A stretch of DNA of 64,000 nucleotides from an uncultured Eubacteriales bacterium (GCA_900314885.1 OMWY01000016.1:1-64000); one strand, 5' to 3'. Counted from the stretch's first letter, positions 28,829 through 38,632 are shown. Notes: generated by a model not told the origin, from the sequence alone. Made by a program: numbers and translations.

Positions 28829-28830
28829 GG

Positions 28831-29016
28831 TTAGCCGCCTGCCTGCATCATTTTACTTACCTGTTTTTTTACAACCACAGCAAAGCCTGCTTCCGGATAC
28901 TCCGCAAGCACGGCTCTTATTTCATCCTCGCGAGGCTCATTTTCAAACCCCTTCTTCCCCACGCACATCTTGATTCCGTCATCATCCATGATGCATTTCA
29001 CAACATAGTTGATCAT
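28831..29016 (-). CDS. Conserved-looking 61-residue protein
   Basis: Not recognised. No signal or membrane segment; two Cys (KCIMDDDGIKMC) and a pattern of alternating charged and hydrophobic residues suggest a small folded domain. It is called because an extended ribosome site (AAGGTGATC) stands before the ATG. Monocistronic between the lipoprotein gene and the GGGtGRT terminators. Confidence 0.65.
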   Translation of the reverse strand: MINYVVKCIMDDDGIKMCVGKKGFENEPREDEIRAVLAEYPEAGFAVVVKKQVSKMMQAGG

Positions 29017-29145
29017 CCCTGATCACCTTCCCCCATTCGGCGCGCTCAAGTCAGCGCTGCTTTAAATTTTTTAAGGCTTACGAAAAATATATCGGCACAG
29101 AGTTGCGAATAGTTTACACAATTTTTATATTTTTTGAAAAACATA

Positions 29146-29213
29146 CGCCGTTGGTAAAACCAGCGGCGCATTATTATAAAAACAAAAACCGGTTCTCATC
29201 GCTTTGCGATGAG
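29146..29213 (-). terminator. Tandem terminators of the GGGtGRT operon
   Basis: First hairpin 29195-29213 (8-bp stem, TTT loop) lies just after the stop; the second, 29146-29168, has a GC-rich stem with one mismatch and is followed on the minus strand by ATGTTTTTC. Confidence 0.75.
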
Positions 29214-29220
29214 ACAATAC

Positions 29221-30255
29221 TTAAAACTTCCCAGCTTCAGCAGCTTCCTGGATTGAAACCGCAAGTGAAACCGTACAACCTACCATAGGGTTGTTACCCA
29301 TTCCGATGAGACCCATCATTTCTACGTGAGCAGGAACTGATGAAGATCCGGCGAACTGAGCGTCTGAATGCATACGTCCCATGGTATCTGTCATACCGTA
29401 AGAAGCAGGACCTGCTGCCATGTTATCAGGATGAAGTGTACGTCCTGTACCACCACCTGAAGCAACTGAGAAGTACTTCTTGCCGGCTTCAAGTCTTTCC
29501 TTCTTGTATGTACCTGCTACAGGATGCTGGAATCTTGTAGGGTTTGTAGAGTTACCGGTGATAGAGATATCTACGTTCTCAAGCCACATGATTGCTACAC
29601 CTTCGGTAACATCATCAGCGCCGTAGCATCTTACCTTGGCTCTTGGACCATTTGAATAAGGTGTCTCAGAGAGAACCTTAACCTTGCCTGTAGCGTAGTC
29701 CATCTCAGTCTCTACGTAGGTAAAGCCGTTTACACGTGAAATGATTTTAGCAGCGTCCTTGCCAAGTCCGTTAAGGATAACGCGAAGAGGCTTCTTACGT
29801 ACAAGGTTAGCCTTTGTAGCGATACCGATAGCGCCCTCTGCTGCCGCGAATGACTCGTGACCCGCAAGGAAAGCGAAGCACTCTGTATCCTCTTCAAGGA
29901 GCATCTTGCCAAGGTTACCATGGCCAAGACCAACCTTACGATGATCGGCAACCGATCCCGGGATACAGAAGCTCTGAAGGCCCTCACCTATAGCGGCAGC
30001 TGCCTCACTTGCCTTGCGGCAGTTCTTCTTGATAGCGATTGCGGCGCCTACAGTGTAAGCCCAACAAGCGTTCTCGAAGCAGATAGGCTGGATGCCCTTT
30101 ACAAGATTATATACGTCAAGACCTGCGTCTACAGTAATCTGCTTAGCTTCCTCGATAGAGGAAATGCCATAGTTTGCAAGGACGCCGTTTATCTTGTCGA
30201 TTCGTCTCTCATATGATTCAAATAATGCCATTATATTTTCCTCCCTCGAAATCAC
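29221..30255 (-). CDS. GGGtGRT protein (function unknown)
   Basis: Member of the uncharacterised family named after its motif: SGGGTGRTLHPDN is present near residue 265. The 344 residues are soluble and start with MALFESYERR if the second ATG is used (about 30234); the longer start overlaps the upstream gene. Other conserved stretches are GLGHGNLGKMLLEE, FLAGHESFAAAEGAIG and QFAGSSSVPAHVEMMG. No catalytic chemistry can be named. The gene overlaps the NifU-like gene by 4 bp, so the two are coupled; a joint role in Fe-S or cofactor biology is inference. Confidence 0.88.
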   Translation of the reverse strand: MISREENIMALFESYERRIDKINGVLANYGISSIEEAKQITVDAGLDVYNLVKGIQPICFENACWAYTVGAAIAIKKNCRKASEAAAAIGEGLQSFCIPGSVADHRKVGLGHGNLGKMLLEEDTECFAFLAGHESFAAAEGAIGIATKANLVRKKPLRVILNGLGKDAAKIISRVNGFTYVETEMDYATGKVKVLSETPYSNGPRAKVRCYGADDVTEGVAIMWLENVDISITGNSTNPTRFQHPVAGTYKKERLEAGKKYFSVASGGGTGRTLHPDNMAAGPASYGMTDTMGRMHSDAQFAGSSSVPAHVEMMGLIGMGNNPMVGCTVSLAVSIQEAAEAGKF

Positions 30256-30944
30256 TCTTTACGTGGATCAATGAACTTAACAGCGTCATCGATACGTCCG
30301 TACTGGCCGCTTGCCTTCTTGTAAGCGGTGTTAGCGTCGTCACCGGCCTTGATGAAGTCCATCATCTTACCAAAGTTAACGAACTTGTAACCGATGATAT
30401 TGTCATCCTTATCAAGCGCGAGATCGGTAATATAACCGTCTGTCATTTCAAGGTAACGAGGTCCCTTCTCAAGTGTTGAGTAAATGGTACCTACCTGTGA
30501 ACGTGTGCCCTTGCCGAGGTCCTCAAGACCTGCGCCGATTGCGAGACCGCCCTCTGAGAACGCGGACTGGGTACGGCCGTAGAGAATCTGTAAGCAGAGC
30601 TCTCTCATAGCTGTATTTATAGCATCACATACAAGGTCGGTGTTAAGTGCCTCGATAACTGTAAGACCCGGAAGAACCTCGCCTGCCATAGCGGCTGACT
30701 GGGTCATACCTGAACATCCGATGGTCTCAACGAGAGCTTCCTGTATGATGCCATCCTTAACGTTAAGAGAAAGCTTACAGCAGCCCTGCTGAGGAGCGCA
30801 CCAGCCGATGCCGTGAGTATATCCGGAAATGTCCTTGACTTCCTTGGCTTTAACCCATTTAGCCTCCTCCGGAATAGGCGCAGCACCATGATGTACGTCC
30901 TGGTGTACCTTGCACATATCCTCTACCCTTTTTGTGTAAATCAT
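30252..30944 (-). CDS. NifU-like iron-sulfur scaffold-type protein
   Basis: The 230 residues resemble the N-terminal scaffold fold of NifU/IscU but with altered cysteine spacing: GWCAPQQGCCKL, then TIGCSGMTQSA and RELCLQILYGRT. These could bind an Fe-S cluster. The C-terminal 90 residues are unlike classical NifU. First gene of a two-gene unit with the GGGtGRT gene; no IscS/SufS partner is in the window. Strong promoter upstream (31019-31048) and a GAAAGGAG ribosome site. Confidence 0.8.
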   Translation of the reverse strand: MIYTKRVEDMCKVHQDVHHGAAPIPEEAKWVKAKEVKDISGYTHGIGWCAPQQGCCKLSLNVKDGIIQEALVETIGCSGMTQSAAMAGEVLPGLTVIEALNTDLVCDAINTAMRELCLQILYGRTQSAFSEGGLAIGAGLEDLGKGTRSQVGTIYSTLEKGPRYLEMTDGYITDLALDKDDNIIGYKFVNFGKMMDFIKAGDDANTAYKKASGQYGRIDDAVKFIDPRKE

Positions 30945-30987
30945 GTGGTTTTTTCTCCTTTCACCATAATTGGCGTATTGGTTTTGC

Positions 30988-31048
30988 CGTGTCGTCTGAC
31001 ACGTTTTGCATACACCTTATCATAGCGCCTTTTATATGGGTTAGTCAA
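30988..31048 (-). promoter_or_regulatory. Promoter and leader palindrome of the NifU-like/GGGtGRT operon
   Basis: Minus-strand TTGACT (31043-31048), 18-bp spacer, TATGAT (31019-31024). Downstream in the leader, CGTGTC-GTCT-GACACG (30988-31003) is a perfect 6-bp inverted repeat with a 4-base gap, a possible operator or small hairpin. Confidence 0.7.
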
Positions 31049-31085
31049 TGCAAACTTGTCGTTTTCAGCAAAATTTCATAATAAA

Positions 31086-31104
31086 AGGCCGCTGAAGGCG
31101 GCCT
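31086..31104 (-). terminator. Intrinsic terminator after the isomerase gene
   Basis: Stem 31086-31092 with 31098-31104 (AGGCCGC/GCGGCCT), followed on the minus strand by TTTATT. It lies about 90 bp past the isomerase stop. Confidence 0.7.
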
Positions 31105-31191
31105 CTTTAATCGCGGGACATACTCACCTAAAATTTATGTAAAAAAGTGAAGCGCAGTTTACAGAAATTTTGGGTGGTGTGTCCCCGTTCC

Positions 31192-32685
31192 TTAAAAAGG
31201 ATTCTCTCCCGGATATCTGTCTCCTGCCGGTCTGTTGAACTCAAAGTTACAGGCTTCTACTCCGATATAGCGGAGAGCGTCATATAAGCTCTTACCGTAG
31301 TGGCCGAACATTACAGCGCCATGGTGAGGGAAATTATTCTCAATTAACTCATACCTGTAGAATCTTCCCATTTCCTTGATGGCAAATACACCGATAGAGC
31401 CAAACGACTTGGTCGCTACAGGAAGCACCTCGCCCTCAGCGGCGTAAGCAAGGAGTCTTGCGTCAGCGGTTGACTGAAGTCTGTAGAAGGTTATTTCGCC
31501 CGGAACTATATCGCCCTCGATCGTTCCATCGCACCATTCAGCCGGATGAGTATGAGCCATAATCTTCTGGAAATCAAGATGAGGCTTTACAAGCTTCTTG
31601 GAGCAGGTATTTCCGCAGTGGAAGCCCATAAATGTATCCGTTAACTTATAATCGTAGCCAAACTTGCCCTTAATCTCGCTCTCGTACATGTCGCGAGGCA
31701 CAGAGTTGTTGATATCAAGCAGGGTTACAGGCTCGCCCGATACGCATAGGCCGATATATTCTGAAAGAGTTCCGTAGATATCAACCTCGCAGGAAACAGG
31801 AATTCCGCGGCTCATGAGGCGGCTGTTAACGTAGCAAGGCACAAAACGGAACATATCCTGGAAGGCAGGCCAGCATTTTGTAGTAAGGGCAACGAACTTC
31901 TTGCAGCCCTTATGGCTCTCAGCCCAGTCAAGAAGAGTAAGCTCATACTGAGCTAATTTGTCAAGCATAGCAGGCTCTTTCCCTGACTCGTAACCCATTT
32001 CTGCCGCCATATCAGCCTTAACAGAGGCTATCCTCTCATCGCCTTCATGCTTTGTAAATGACTCGTAGAGGTCAAGCTCACTCTCCTCCTCTATTTCAAC
32101 GCCAAGATTGTAGAGCTGCTTAATTGGCGCGTTGCAGGCAAGGAAGTTAGCAGGTCTCGGACCGAAGGATATAATCTTAAGGTTTGAAAGGCCGTAGCGA
32201 ACCCTTGCGATTGGAAGGAAGTCATGAATATTTTCAGCAACACCTTCTGCGTCACGGACAGGATTTTCAGGAATCCATGCCTTAGTGTTTCTGAGCGCAA
32301 GGTTATAGGAAGCGTTCAGCATACCGCAGTAAGCGTCGCCCCTGCCCTCTATGCCAAGAGTGTCAGAGCGTTCCTCAGCGGCGGCTGAGAACATGACGGG
32401 TCCGTCAAAATATTTCGCGAGCATGGTCTCTGAAATCTCAGGTCCGAAATTTCCAAGGTAAACGCACAGAGCGTTGCAACCATGCGCCTTAACGTCCTCG
32501 AGGGCCTTTACCATGTCCTCCTCGCTCTCAACGATAGTGATAGGACATTCGTAAATATCATCCTTATTAAACTTTGCGGCGTAAGCCTCAGCTACAGCCT
32601 TCCTCCTGTTTACGGCAAGAGGAGCCGGGAAACAGTCACGGCTGACAGCGACAATACCAACTTTGATTGACGGAATATTTTCCAT
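31192..32685 (-). CDS. L-fucose/L-arabinose isomerase-family protein
   Basis: Predicted aldose-ketose isomerase of the FucI-related COG2407 family (cytoplasmic, metal-dependent). The 497 residues include YLGNFGPEISE near 75, FGPRPANFLACN, CEVDIYGTLSEY, TLLDINN and HHGAVMFGHYG; the Glu, Asp and His in these last blocks are the likely metal ligands. It follows the xylulokinase-family gene by 20 bp, so the pair should isomerise and phosphorylate the same pentose or deoxyhexose. It is not XylA or AraA, so the sugar is open (D-arabinose, L-fucose or another). Cofunction with the fucO-like gene 14 kb away is possible. Confidence 0.82.
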   Translation of the reverse strand: MENIPSIKVGIVAVSRDCFPAPLAVNRRKAVAEAYAAKFNKDDIYECPITIVESEEDMVKALEDVKAHGCNALCVYLGNFGPEISETMLAKYFDGPVMFSAAAEERSDTLGIEGRGDAYCGMLNASYNLALRNTKAWIPENPVRDAEGVAENIHDFLPIARVRYGLSNLKIISFGPRPANFLACNAPIKQLYNLGVEIEEESELDLYESFTKHEGDERIASVKADMAAEMGYESGKEPAMLDKLAQYELTLLDWAESHKGCKKFVALTTKCWPAFQDMFRFVPCYVNSRLMSRGIPVSCEVDIYGTLSEYIGLCVSGEPVTLLDINNSVPRDMYESEIKGKFGYDYKLTDTFMGFHCGNTCSKKLVKPHLDFQKIMAHTHPAEWCDGTIEGDIVPGEITFYRLQSTADARLLAYAAEGEVLPVATKSFGSIGVFAIKEMGRFYRYELIENNFPHHGAVMFGHYGKSLYDALRYIGVEACNFEFNRPAGDRYPGENPF

Positions 32686-32705
32686 TTTAAGTAAACCTCC
32701 GATAA

Positions 32706-34178
32706 TTATATAGTTTTATAGATATCCTTTAAGGCAGGATATAATTTCCTGTAAATGCTGTAACGCTCGTCGTAAGCCTTAGCAAGCTCTGCTTCTGGCT
32801 CAACCTTATCCTTGATTTTTGTGAGCTTCCCACATGCGTCACCTACCGAGTTAAATTCGCCACAGGCCACAGCCGCAAGGATTGCACCACCATAGCCGGG
32901 CCCCTGCTCGGTCTCAGGCACAGTAAGCTCAAGATTCATTACATTTGCAAAAATCCTCTTCCATAGAGGGCTCTTAGCGCCACCTCCGCAGATCATGGAT
33001 GACTTCACATCAATGCCAAGAGCTTTCGCGGCTTCAAGCGAATCACGCATGCCGAAGGCGACACCCTCAAGCACCGCAAGCGTCATATCCGCCCTCGTCG
33101 TATCCATGGACATGCCTATAAAGGCACTTCTTGCGAATGGATCGTTGTGGGGAGCTCTCTCACCCATAAGGTAAGGCAGGTAAAATACATGATTTTTGCC
33201 TAATTTACTTAAATCGATTTTTCCCTGTTCACCGGCGAAATCCTTAGTGCCGATAATATTGCTCTCCCACCAGTTGTTGCAGGATGCGGCAGAGAGCATA
33301 CAGCCCATCAGGTGAAAATGGCCGTCCGCGTGAGCGAACGCGTGCAAGGTATTCTTGTCGTCCACCTTGAATTTATCTGACGAAATAAATATGGTTCCGC
33401 TCGTGCCGAGAGAAACATTACACTTTCCTTCGCCCGTGACTCCCGTACCTATCGCTGCTGCCGCATTGTCACCCGCGCCTGCCGCGACCTTGACTCCGTG
33501 CGGGAGGCCTAAATCATCCGCAATACTATCCTTCACCGTGCCTACACATTCATAGCTCTCATATAAATGAGGAAGCTTATCCTCCGTGAGACCGCATATA
33601 TCTAGCATTTCAGAGCTCCAGCATTTATTCTTCACATCGAGAAGAAGCATGCCCGAGGCGTCCGAATAATCGGTGGAAAATTCTCCCGTGAGCCTGTAAT
33701 TAATATAGTCCTTAGGGAGCATAATTTTAGCAATCCGCTTAAAATTAGCCGGCTCATTTTTACGAAGCCATAATATTTTAGGAGCGGTAAAGCCCGCGAA
33801 GGCTATATTTCCGGTGTATTCAGTTAATTTCGCCCGACCGATTTCGTTATTTAAATAATCGGTTTCAGCGGAAGTTCTCCCGTCATTCCAGAGAATTGCC
33901 GGACGGATAACCTCTCCATCCTTATCAAGAGCGACAAGGCCGTGCATCTGGCCACCTGCGCCGATTCCGGCAATTTTCGTTCTGTCGCAGTCCTTTATTA
34001 ATTCAGGAATTCCCGCCCTAACCGCCGCCACCCAGTCGGCCGGATCCTGCTCTGACCACCCCGGGTGAGGGAAATGCAGCGGATATTCCTTAGACACGAT
34101 ATTCTTTATCGCGCCTTTTTCATCCATCAGCAGAAGCTTCACAGCGCTAGTGCCGAGATCAATACCTATATAAAGCAT
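32706..34178 (-). CDS. xylB: FGGY-family sugar kinase, xylulokinase-like
   Basis: Phosphorylates a ketose (D-xylulose or a similar sugar) with ATP. The 490 residues show YIGIDLGTSAVKLLL at the start, HPGWSEQDPADWV, GAGGQMHGLVALD, AAGAGDNAAAAIGTG with the catalytic-base Asp, and the CGGGAKSPLWKRI adenosine motif, all in XylB order. The ATG at 34178 is chosen because GGAGG stands before it; a GTG five codons upstream has none. It is the first gene of a two-gene unit with the isomerase. True substrate may follow the isomerase and not be xylulose. Confidence 0.88.
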   Translation of the reverse strand: MLYIGIDLGTSAVKLLLMDEKGAIKNIVSKEYPLHFPHPGWSEQDPADWVAAVRAGIPELIKDCDRTKIAGIGAGGQMHGLVALDKDGEVIRPAILWNDGRTSAETDYLNNEIGRAKLTEYTGNIAFAGFTAPKILWLRKNEPANFKRIAKIMLPKDYINYRLTGEFSTDYSDASGMLLLDVKNKCWSSEMLDICGLTEDKLPHLYESYECVGTVKDSIADDLGLPHGVKVAAGAGDNAAAAIGTGVTGEGKCNVSLGTSGTIFISSDKFKVDDKNTLHAFAHADGHFHLMGCMLSAASCNNWWESNIIGTKDFAGEQGKIDLSKLGKNHVFYLPYLMGERAPHNDPFARSAFIGMSMDTTRADMTLAVLEGVAFGMRDSLEAAKALGIDVKSSMICGGGAKSPLWKRIFANVMNLELTVPETEQGPGYGGAILAAVACGEFNSVGDACGKLTKIKDKVEPEAELAKAYDERYSIYRKLYPALKDIYKTI

Positions 34179-34247
34179 AAGCCATTCCTCCACGCTCTAT
34201 TCTACCAAACCCGGCTGCAAAAGTTACCCCTAAAAAATAAATATAAT

Positions 34248-37200
34248 TTATGAAAAAAGTTCAGTGAGCTTCTCCTGCAAATTTCCATTCTTTGCGTACT
34301 CGAGGGCGTCACACTGCTTAAAATTATCCGTCTTTATCCCCGCATCCTTATCAAAGCCAAATATATAAGCCATTGCGATTTTATAGATTATCTCTGTCGG
34401 AGCAAGCCCGTATACCTGTCTTGTGAAAATGTGCCTGAGTCTCTCCTTATCGTCCGGAAACTTAGCTCTTATAGCCTCGCTGTTATAGAGCCTCTTCACG
34501 ATTTCCGTAATATATAGGCCAGATTTCATGTAGAGGTCTATGAAGGTTTTATCCGGATCGTCAAAGCAACCGGGATTTTCACTCAAGAGGTCATCCACCA
34601 TTTCCTTAACTATCCTTTTCGGTGTAAATATCTGGTTTGTCTTCTGCGGCGGAATATAGTCGAAAATGTCCTCCGTCTGATTCTCATCAAAATAATTCGC
34701 AAGCTCCGATTTCTTTTGTAAAAACCTCGATATCGAATCATTAAAAACAACTTCGTCAAATAAATGTCCCGGAAAATGCTTTACCTCGCCGCTTTCTTCG
34801 TCCTTATAATCGCCACCGTCTCTAAGGAACCTGAACTCCGCCTCAGTAATTCCCGTAACCTCAAGAAATACATCGTCATCGGTATAATCATCAAAATTAG
34901 CAAGGGTCAGATTCTCATCACCGTAGGCCATGATAAATGATGGGATTGTCCTTGAAAATCCGGACAGGTGTGCTCTCACCGAATCCTCCACATCCCGTTT
35001 TTCTTCCTCGGCCTTGTAGGTCTCGACCTGCTCTATTACTTCCTTCGGCTTTTCATCTATTGTTTTATTTACCGTTTCCTTAACAGCGTCATTAAATAAA
35101 TGCATGGCGTCCTGCATTTTCTGATAATATGATTCTTCCGCCACACGGATTTTTTCGCTGTCACCTTCCGCTTCGGCACGACTCCTTGTAAGCTCTGCTT
35201 CGGCGATTTTTGCCTGATCGGTAAAATCAGCCTTTATATTATTAAATTCCTTATCTATAGAGTCATTTATCTGCTTTTGGAGTTTCGATGTCTGACCCTT
35301 TTTCAAATTATAAGAATCAACCACCGGCTCAATAAATGTATTATTAAAATTCTCTTTTACCTTTTTTATAAGCTTATCAACATTTTCAGTTAATTCCTTT
35401 CCGCTTGTATTTTCAGTAATATTAATAATGTCAGAAATTAATTCTTCTTTAGCGTCAGCGTATATCTTATCGCCAAATAAATCCTTGGCTGTGCCTATTA
35501 CCCGCTCATTCGGAATAATGGCATCGCCATTTTCATCCACATTTACATCAGAAATATTTTCTATAGCGTCCGCGGTATTTCTATTCTTCTCTTCACGCGC
35601 GACAGTTAATTTTTCGATAATATCCTTAACCGCTCCCTGAGCGCCGAATACGTTTGAAATATTCTGGAAGAGGAAATTCGAAATAAATCCATGATTTACA
35701 ACTTCCTCGCTCTTTAATTTTCTTGGAATAGAAAGGACGCTTGCGGCGTCAAGCTCTACCATTTTTCCCTGGTCGTCCTCACCTATTACAGGGAAGAAAT
35801 TAAGGAGTCTCTTAATATTTTCCTTTCTCTCATCCACCGTGCCATTTCCGCCTGCGGTTGAAAGAGACAGGTTATTCGCAAACTCATCAAAAATTGTCAG
35901 GGTCCTCGCCGGATCAAAATCGAATACATAAGCGTTTTTCTTGCGATAGCTTTTCCCGTCCTCACCCTTAAAAATGCATGGATTCTGGGCTCTGAAGGCT
36001 GCCTGCATATAGGCGGACGGGCTCTTTAAATTGCAGAGCATAAAAACACCGCTCCACTCAGGCACAGTAATTCCTACGGTTAGCTGGCCCACAGTAAGTG
36101 TTATGGTCTTATCATTATTTTTTATTGCCTCACGTACCCTCATTAGCGAATCAGAAAATTCATTTTCATCATCGAGCTTTCCGTCGCCTGCCGCAAGTAC
36201 TATATCGTACTCCGAAAATACCGGATCCCCCTTAAGGAGCTTTGCGAGCGCCTTTGCGGAAGCAACACGGTTAAGGTACCAGAGTGTATGCTTTAATTCA
36301 TTTCTAAGTTCCGGCGTTGAAAATGGATATTTTTCACCGGTTGTAAGGGTCTTAAGGAATTTCTTAACTTCCTCTTCGTGGGTAAATTTTCCGTTTTCAT
36401 TTGTAGCGAAAAATTCATTCAAATCAAAAGCGTAATCACTCCTGTCCGCATTCTCCGAAAGGTCAATTCCGTGGCGGAGCTTATCTGCAATCATATTTGA
36501 GACCTGATATGTGAACATGGATAATTTCGGAAGCTCATCATATGGATTATGGTCGTCACTCCTCCATGTCTCCTTCGCTTCCTGCTCATCGGCATAGGAC
36601 CAGTTATAGATCTGGTCTTTCGCGAATTCGGCGCTCGCAAGCTGCTTAAAAGGCGTACCTGAGAGATAGAGCGTATGTTTTCTTGCTATATTTAAAAAAG
36701 CTCTTTCTGTTTTAAATGTATCGACGCCTTCCTGAGATTCGTCAATAATTAATAAATCAAATGTAATTCCTATCGCGTCATTTCCATATTCATCAGTGTA
36801 TTTTTTAGAAATCCATGAAAGCTTTGGGTATTTTCCGCCGAAATATACCGAGCCTTTAAGACCCTGAAGGGACTCAAAAGCTACCATACCTTTTGGATTA
36901 TCGGCCGCCTTATTTTCTTTTATATATTCATCGTGACTAATAACTCCCTCGTGGTCCTTAAGAGCGTCATTATCCGATACGAAGGCGAGTTCGTCTCTCC
37001 ATCCTATAAATTTTGTAAAGTCATCCGCCCACGAATTAGCTATACTTGGCCTATTGGTTACGATTAGGACCTTCTTATAGCCCATGGTACAGATAAGGTC
37101 GTAAGCAGTAAGGGTCTTACCGAAGCGGGGCTTAGCGTTCCAGAGGAAATCGCTGCCACCTTTTTCAAAATATTCTTTCGTGACTTTAACGGCTTCAGCC

Positions 37201-37595
37201 TGCTCCGCACGGAGAGTGTAGTCGCTGCCCTTTTCTGTATGGCTTGTCCTGCGGCTTGCGAAGCGATTAAATAAAATCTCGGATCTTTCTCCGTCTATAT
37301 TAAACCATTCCGTGTTTGGTTCTCTTTTTATTTTTTCATCTCTCTCAAGGTAATTATGAAAATCGTAATCCTTGAATAATTCTCCGCTTCCGTCCTTGTA
37401 AATGGCGTTATCCATCCAGGCGAGTTCCCACTTAATATTCGCCGTATGGGTCTGCTGGTTTATCCTGTCCTCTACGGTCTGCTTCTCGGTATAGCCAATC
37501 TTGGTCCACCCGTCATGGTAGGCGATACCGGGCGTATTGTAGGCGTAAATCATAGGAGTGACACGGGCAAATGATTTAATTTTCGGTACAGGCAA
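34248..37595 (-). CDS. GIY-YIG / SF2 helicase / methylase-motif-I fusion, R-M type
   Basis: The 1115 residues join three parts. Residues 15-60 (MIYAYNTPGIAYHDGW, KIGYT, RINQQ) resemble T5orf172-type GIY-YIG nucleases. Residues 130-560 form an SF2 helicase/translocase with Walker A AKPRFGKT (154-161), DESQ in place of DEAH, the SGTPF motif and QAAFRAQNP as motif VI. A charged coiled-coil follows (about 760-880). The last 140 residues (NQIFTPKRIVKEMVDDL, TFIDLYMKSGLYI) are the motif I part of an Eco57I-like N6-adenine methylase, stopping before NPPY, which is encoded by the gene just upstream. Predicted role: translocase/nuclease subunit of a split restriction-modification system. The frame is intact. 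Confidence 0.8.
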   Translation of the reverse strand: MPVPKIKSFARVTPMIYAYNTPGIAYHDGWTKIGYTEKQTVEDRINQQTHTANIKWELAWMDNAIYKDGSGELFKDYDFHNYLERDEKIKREPNTEWFNIDGERSEILFNRFASRRTSHTEKGSDYTLRAEQAEAVKVTKEYFEKGGSDFLWNAKPRFGKTLTAYDLICTMGYKKVLIVTNRPSIANSWADDFTKFIGWRDELAFVSDNDALKDHEGVISHDEYIKENKAADNPKGMVAFESLQGLKGSVYFGGKYPKLSWISKKYTDEYGNDAIGITFDLLIIDESQEGVDTFKTERAFLNIARKHTLYLSGTPFKQLASAEFAKDQIYNWSYADEQEAKETWRSDDHNPYDELPKLSMFTYQVSNMIADKLRHGIDLSENADRSDYAFDLNEFFATNENGKFTHEEEVKKFLKTLTTGEKYPFSTPELRNELKHTLWYLNRVASAKALAKLLKGDPVFSEYDIVLAAGDGKLDDENEFSDSLMRVREAIKNNDKTITLTVGQLTVGITVPEWSGVFMLCNLKSPSAYMQAAFRAQNPCIFKGEDGKSYRKKNAYVFDFDPARTLTIFDEFANNLSLSTAGGNGTVDERKENIKRLLNFFPVIGEDDQGKMVELDAASVLSIPRKLKSEEVVNHGFISNFLFQNISNVFGAQGAVKDIIEKLTVAREEKNRNTADAIENISDVNVDENGDAIIPNERVIGTAKDLFGDKIYADAKEELISDIINITENTSGKELTENVDKLIKKVKENFNNTFIEPVVDSYNLKKGQTSKLQKQINDSIDKEFNNIKADFTDQAKIAEAELTRSRAEAEGDSEKIRVAEESYYQKMQDAMHLFNDAVKETVNKTIDEKPKEVIEQVETYKAEEEKRDVEDSVRAHLSGFSRTIPSFIMAYGDENLTLANFDDYTDDDVFLEVTGITEAEFRFLRDGGDYKDEESGEVKHFPGHLFDEVVFNDSISRFLQKKSELANYFDENQTEDIFDYIPPQKTNQIFTPKRIVKEMVDDLLSENPGCFDDPDKTFIDLYMKSGLYITEIVKRLYNSEAIRAKFPDDKERLRHIFTRQVYGLAPTEIIYKIAMAYIFGFDKDAGIKTDNFKQCDALEYAKNGNLQEKLTELFS

Positions 37596-37596
37596 G

Positions 37597-38632
37597 TTAA
37601 TTCATCTCCTTTACATGGGTCTCTATGAAGTTAATTTCCTTTTCGTCGAGATTATATTTTTTATAGAGCTGCTTGTCAATATCAGGAATTGACGCGGTCC
37701 AGTCGATGTCGGAAGAAGAAGTGAAGTCCTGGAGAGGAACGTACTTCCATTTATCTCTTGTATTATCCTGTGTGATTTTTAATATTCCCAACATTACTCT
37801 GGCAAATTTTGTTTTCACATACTTCAAGCAGTTTTCCGCCTCAACTTTAGTTTTGAAAGAGCCTATAGACAAAAAGGTTTCTGTTGCCCCGACAAGGGGT
37901 TCCCCGACAAGGGGTTGTGCTTAATACCTCTCCTATGGCACCAGAACCGTTCGCTTTGGGGATAAAAACCTTATACCTATAAAAACTATCCGGTACCGTC
38001 TGATAATCCATTCTCGCCCATTTATACACCCTTTTATTATTCAACAGGCCTAAGAATTTTACGTACTCATTATCAGAATCAGGCTTTTCATCAAAAAATA
38101 CAATATTATCCAGAATTCTAAAAGCTCCTGCTCCCACATCGGTCGCATGTCCTTTTGATTGAATATCACTAATTTCCGGATGTTCCTGTAATGCCTTCGC
38201 CGATAATTTATATACACCACGGCCAGATATTATTTCGTTCAGAGCCGACTTAATTGACGGTTGGACTTTATTTAGGATATTATTAAGTTCAGGGAAAGAA
38301 GTAAAAACATTTATTGCTCCAAATTCCTTATCTTTGTCATGGTAAGTAATTGCAACCCCGCCCTTAATATCCGTATTTGCAAAAACCTTTGACGCATCCG
38401 GTTCATATTTTATCACTTTGAGATGCGGATCCTCAAGCATCTTCTTATTCCATGCCTTTGGAGTACTTCCCGCATTAAATAAAAACCTTGCCGGAGTAAT
38501 TAATTCGACCTTATCACTCACCTCATAAGCCGCATCCATAAACTTGTCATAAATCGGTGGCGCAAAGCCCTTGTTATCACCCAGAGTCTCATCCTGATAC
38601 GGCGGATTTCCTATACAAAAATCAAATTTCAT
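37597..38632 (-). pseudogene. Eco57I-like adenine methylase (NPPY), one-base frameshift
   Basis: Starts MKFDFCIGNPPYQDETLG, with motif IV NPPY for adenine N6 methylation, and runs 261 residues to 37847. The expected continuation, SIGSFKTKVEAENCLKYVK..., is in another frame at 37872-37597 (91 residues, ending FIETHVKEMN). One extra base near 37911-37917, at the edge of a two-copy 15-bp repeat with G4/C4 runs, accounts for the break; removing it restores one protein of about 340 residues (LVGEPLVG across the repeat). Motif I lies in the downstream helicase gene, only 1 bp away. The frameshift probably inactivates methylation unless slippage restores the frame. Confidence 0.82.

Noticed and set aside
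37880..37915. Copy-number phase variation of the 15-bp repeat in the methylase
   Set aside because: Fifteen bases is a whole number of codons, so gain or loss of a unit would not switch the frame; only a one-base slip would.
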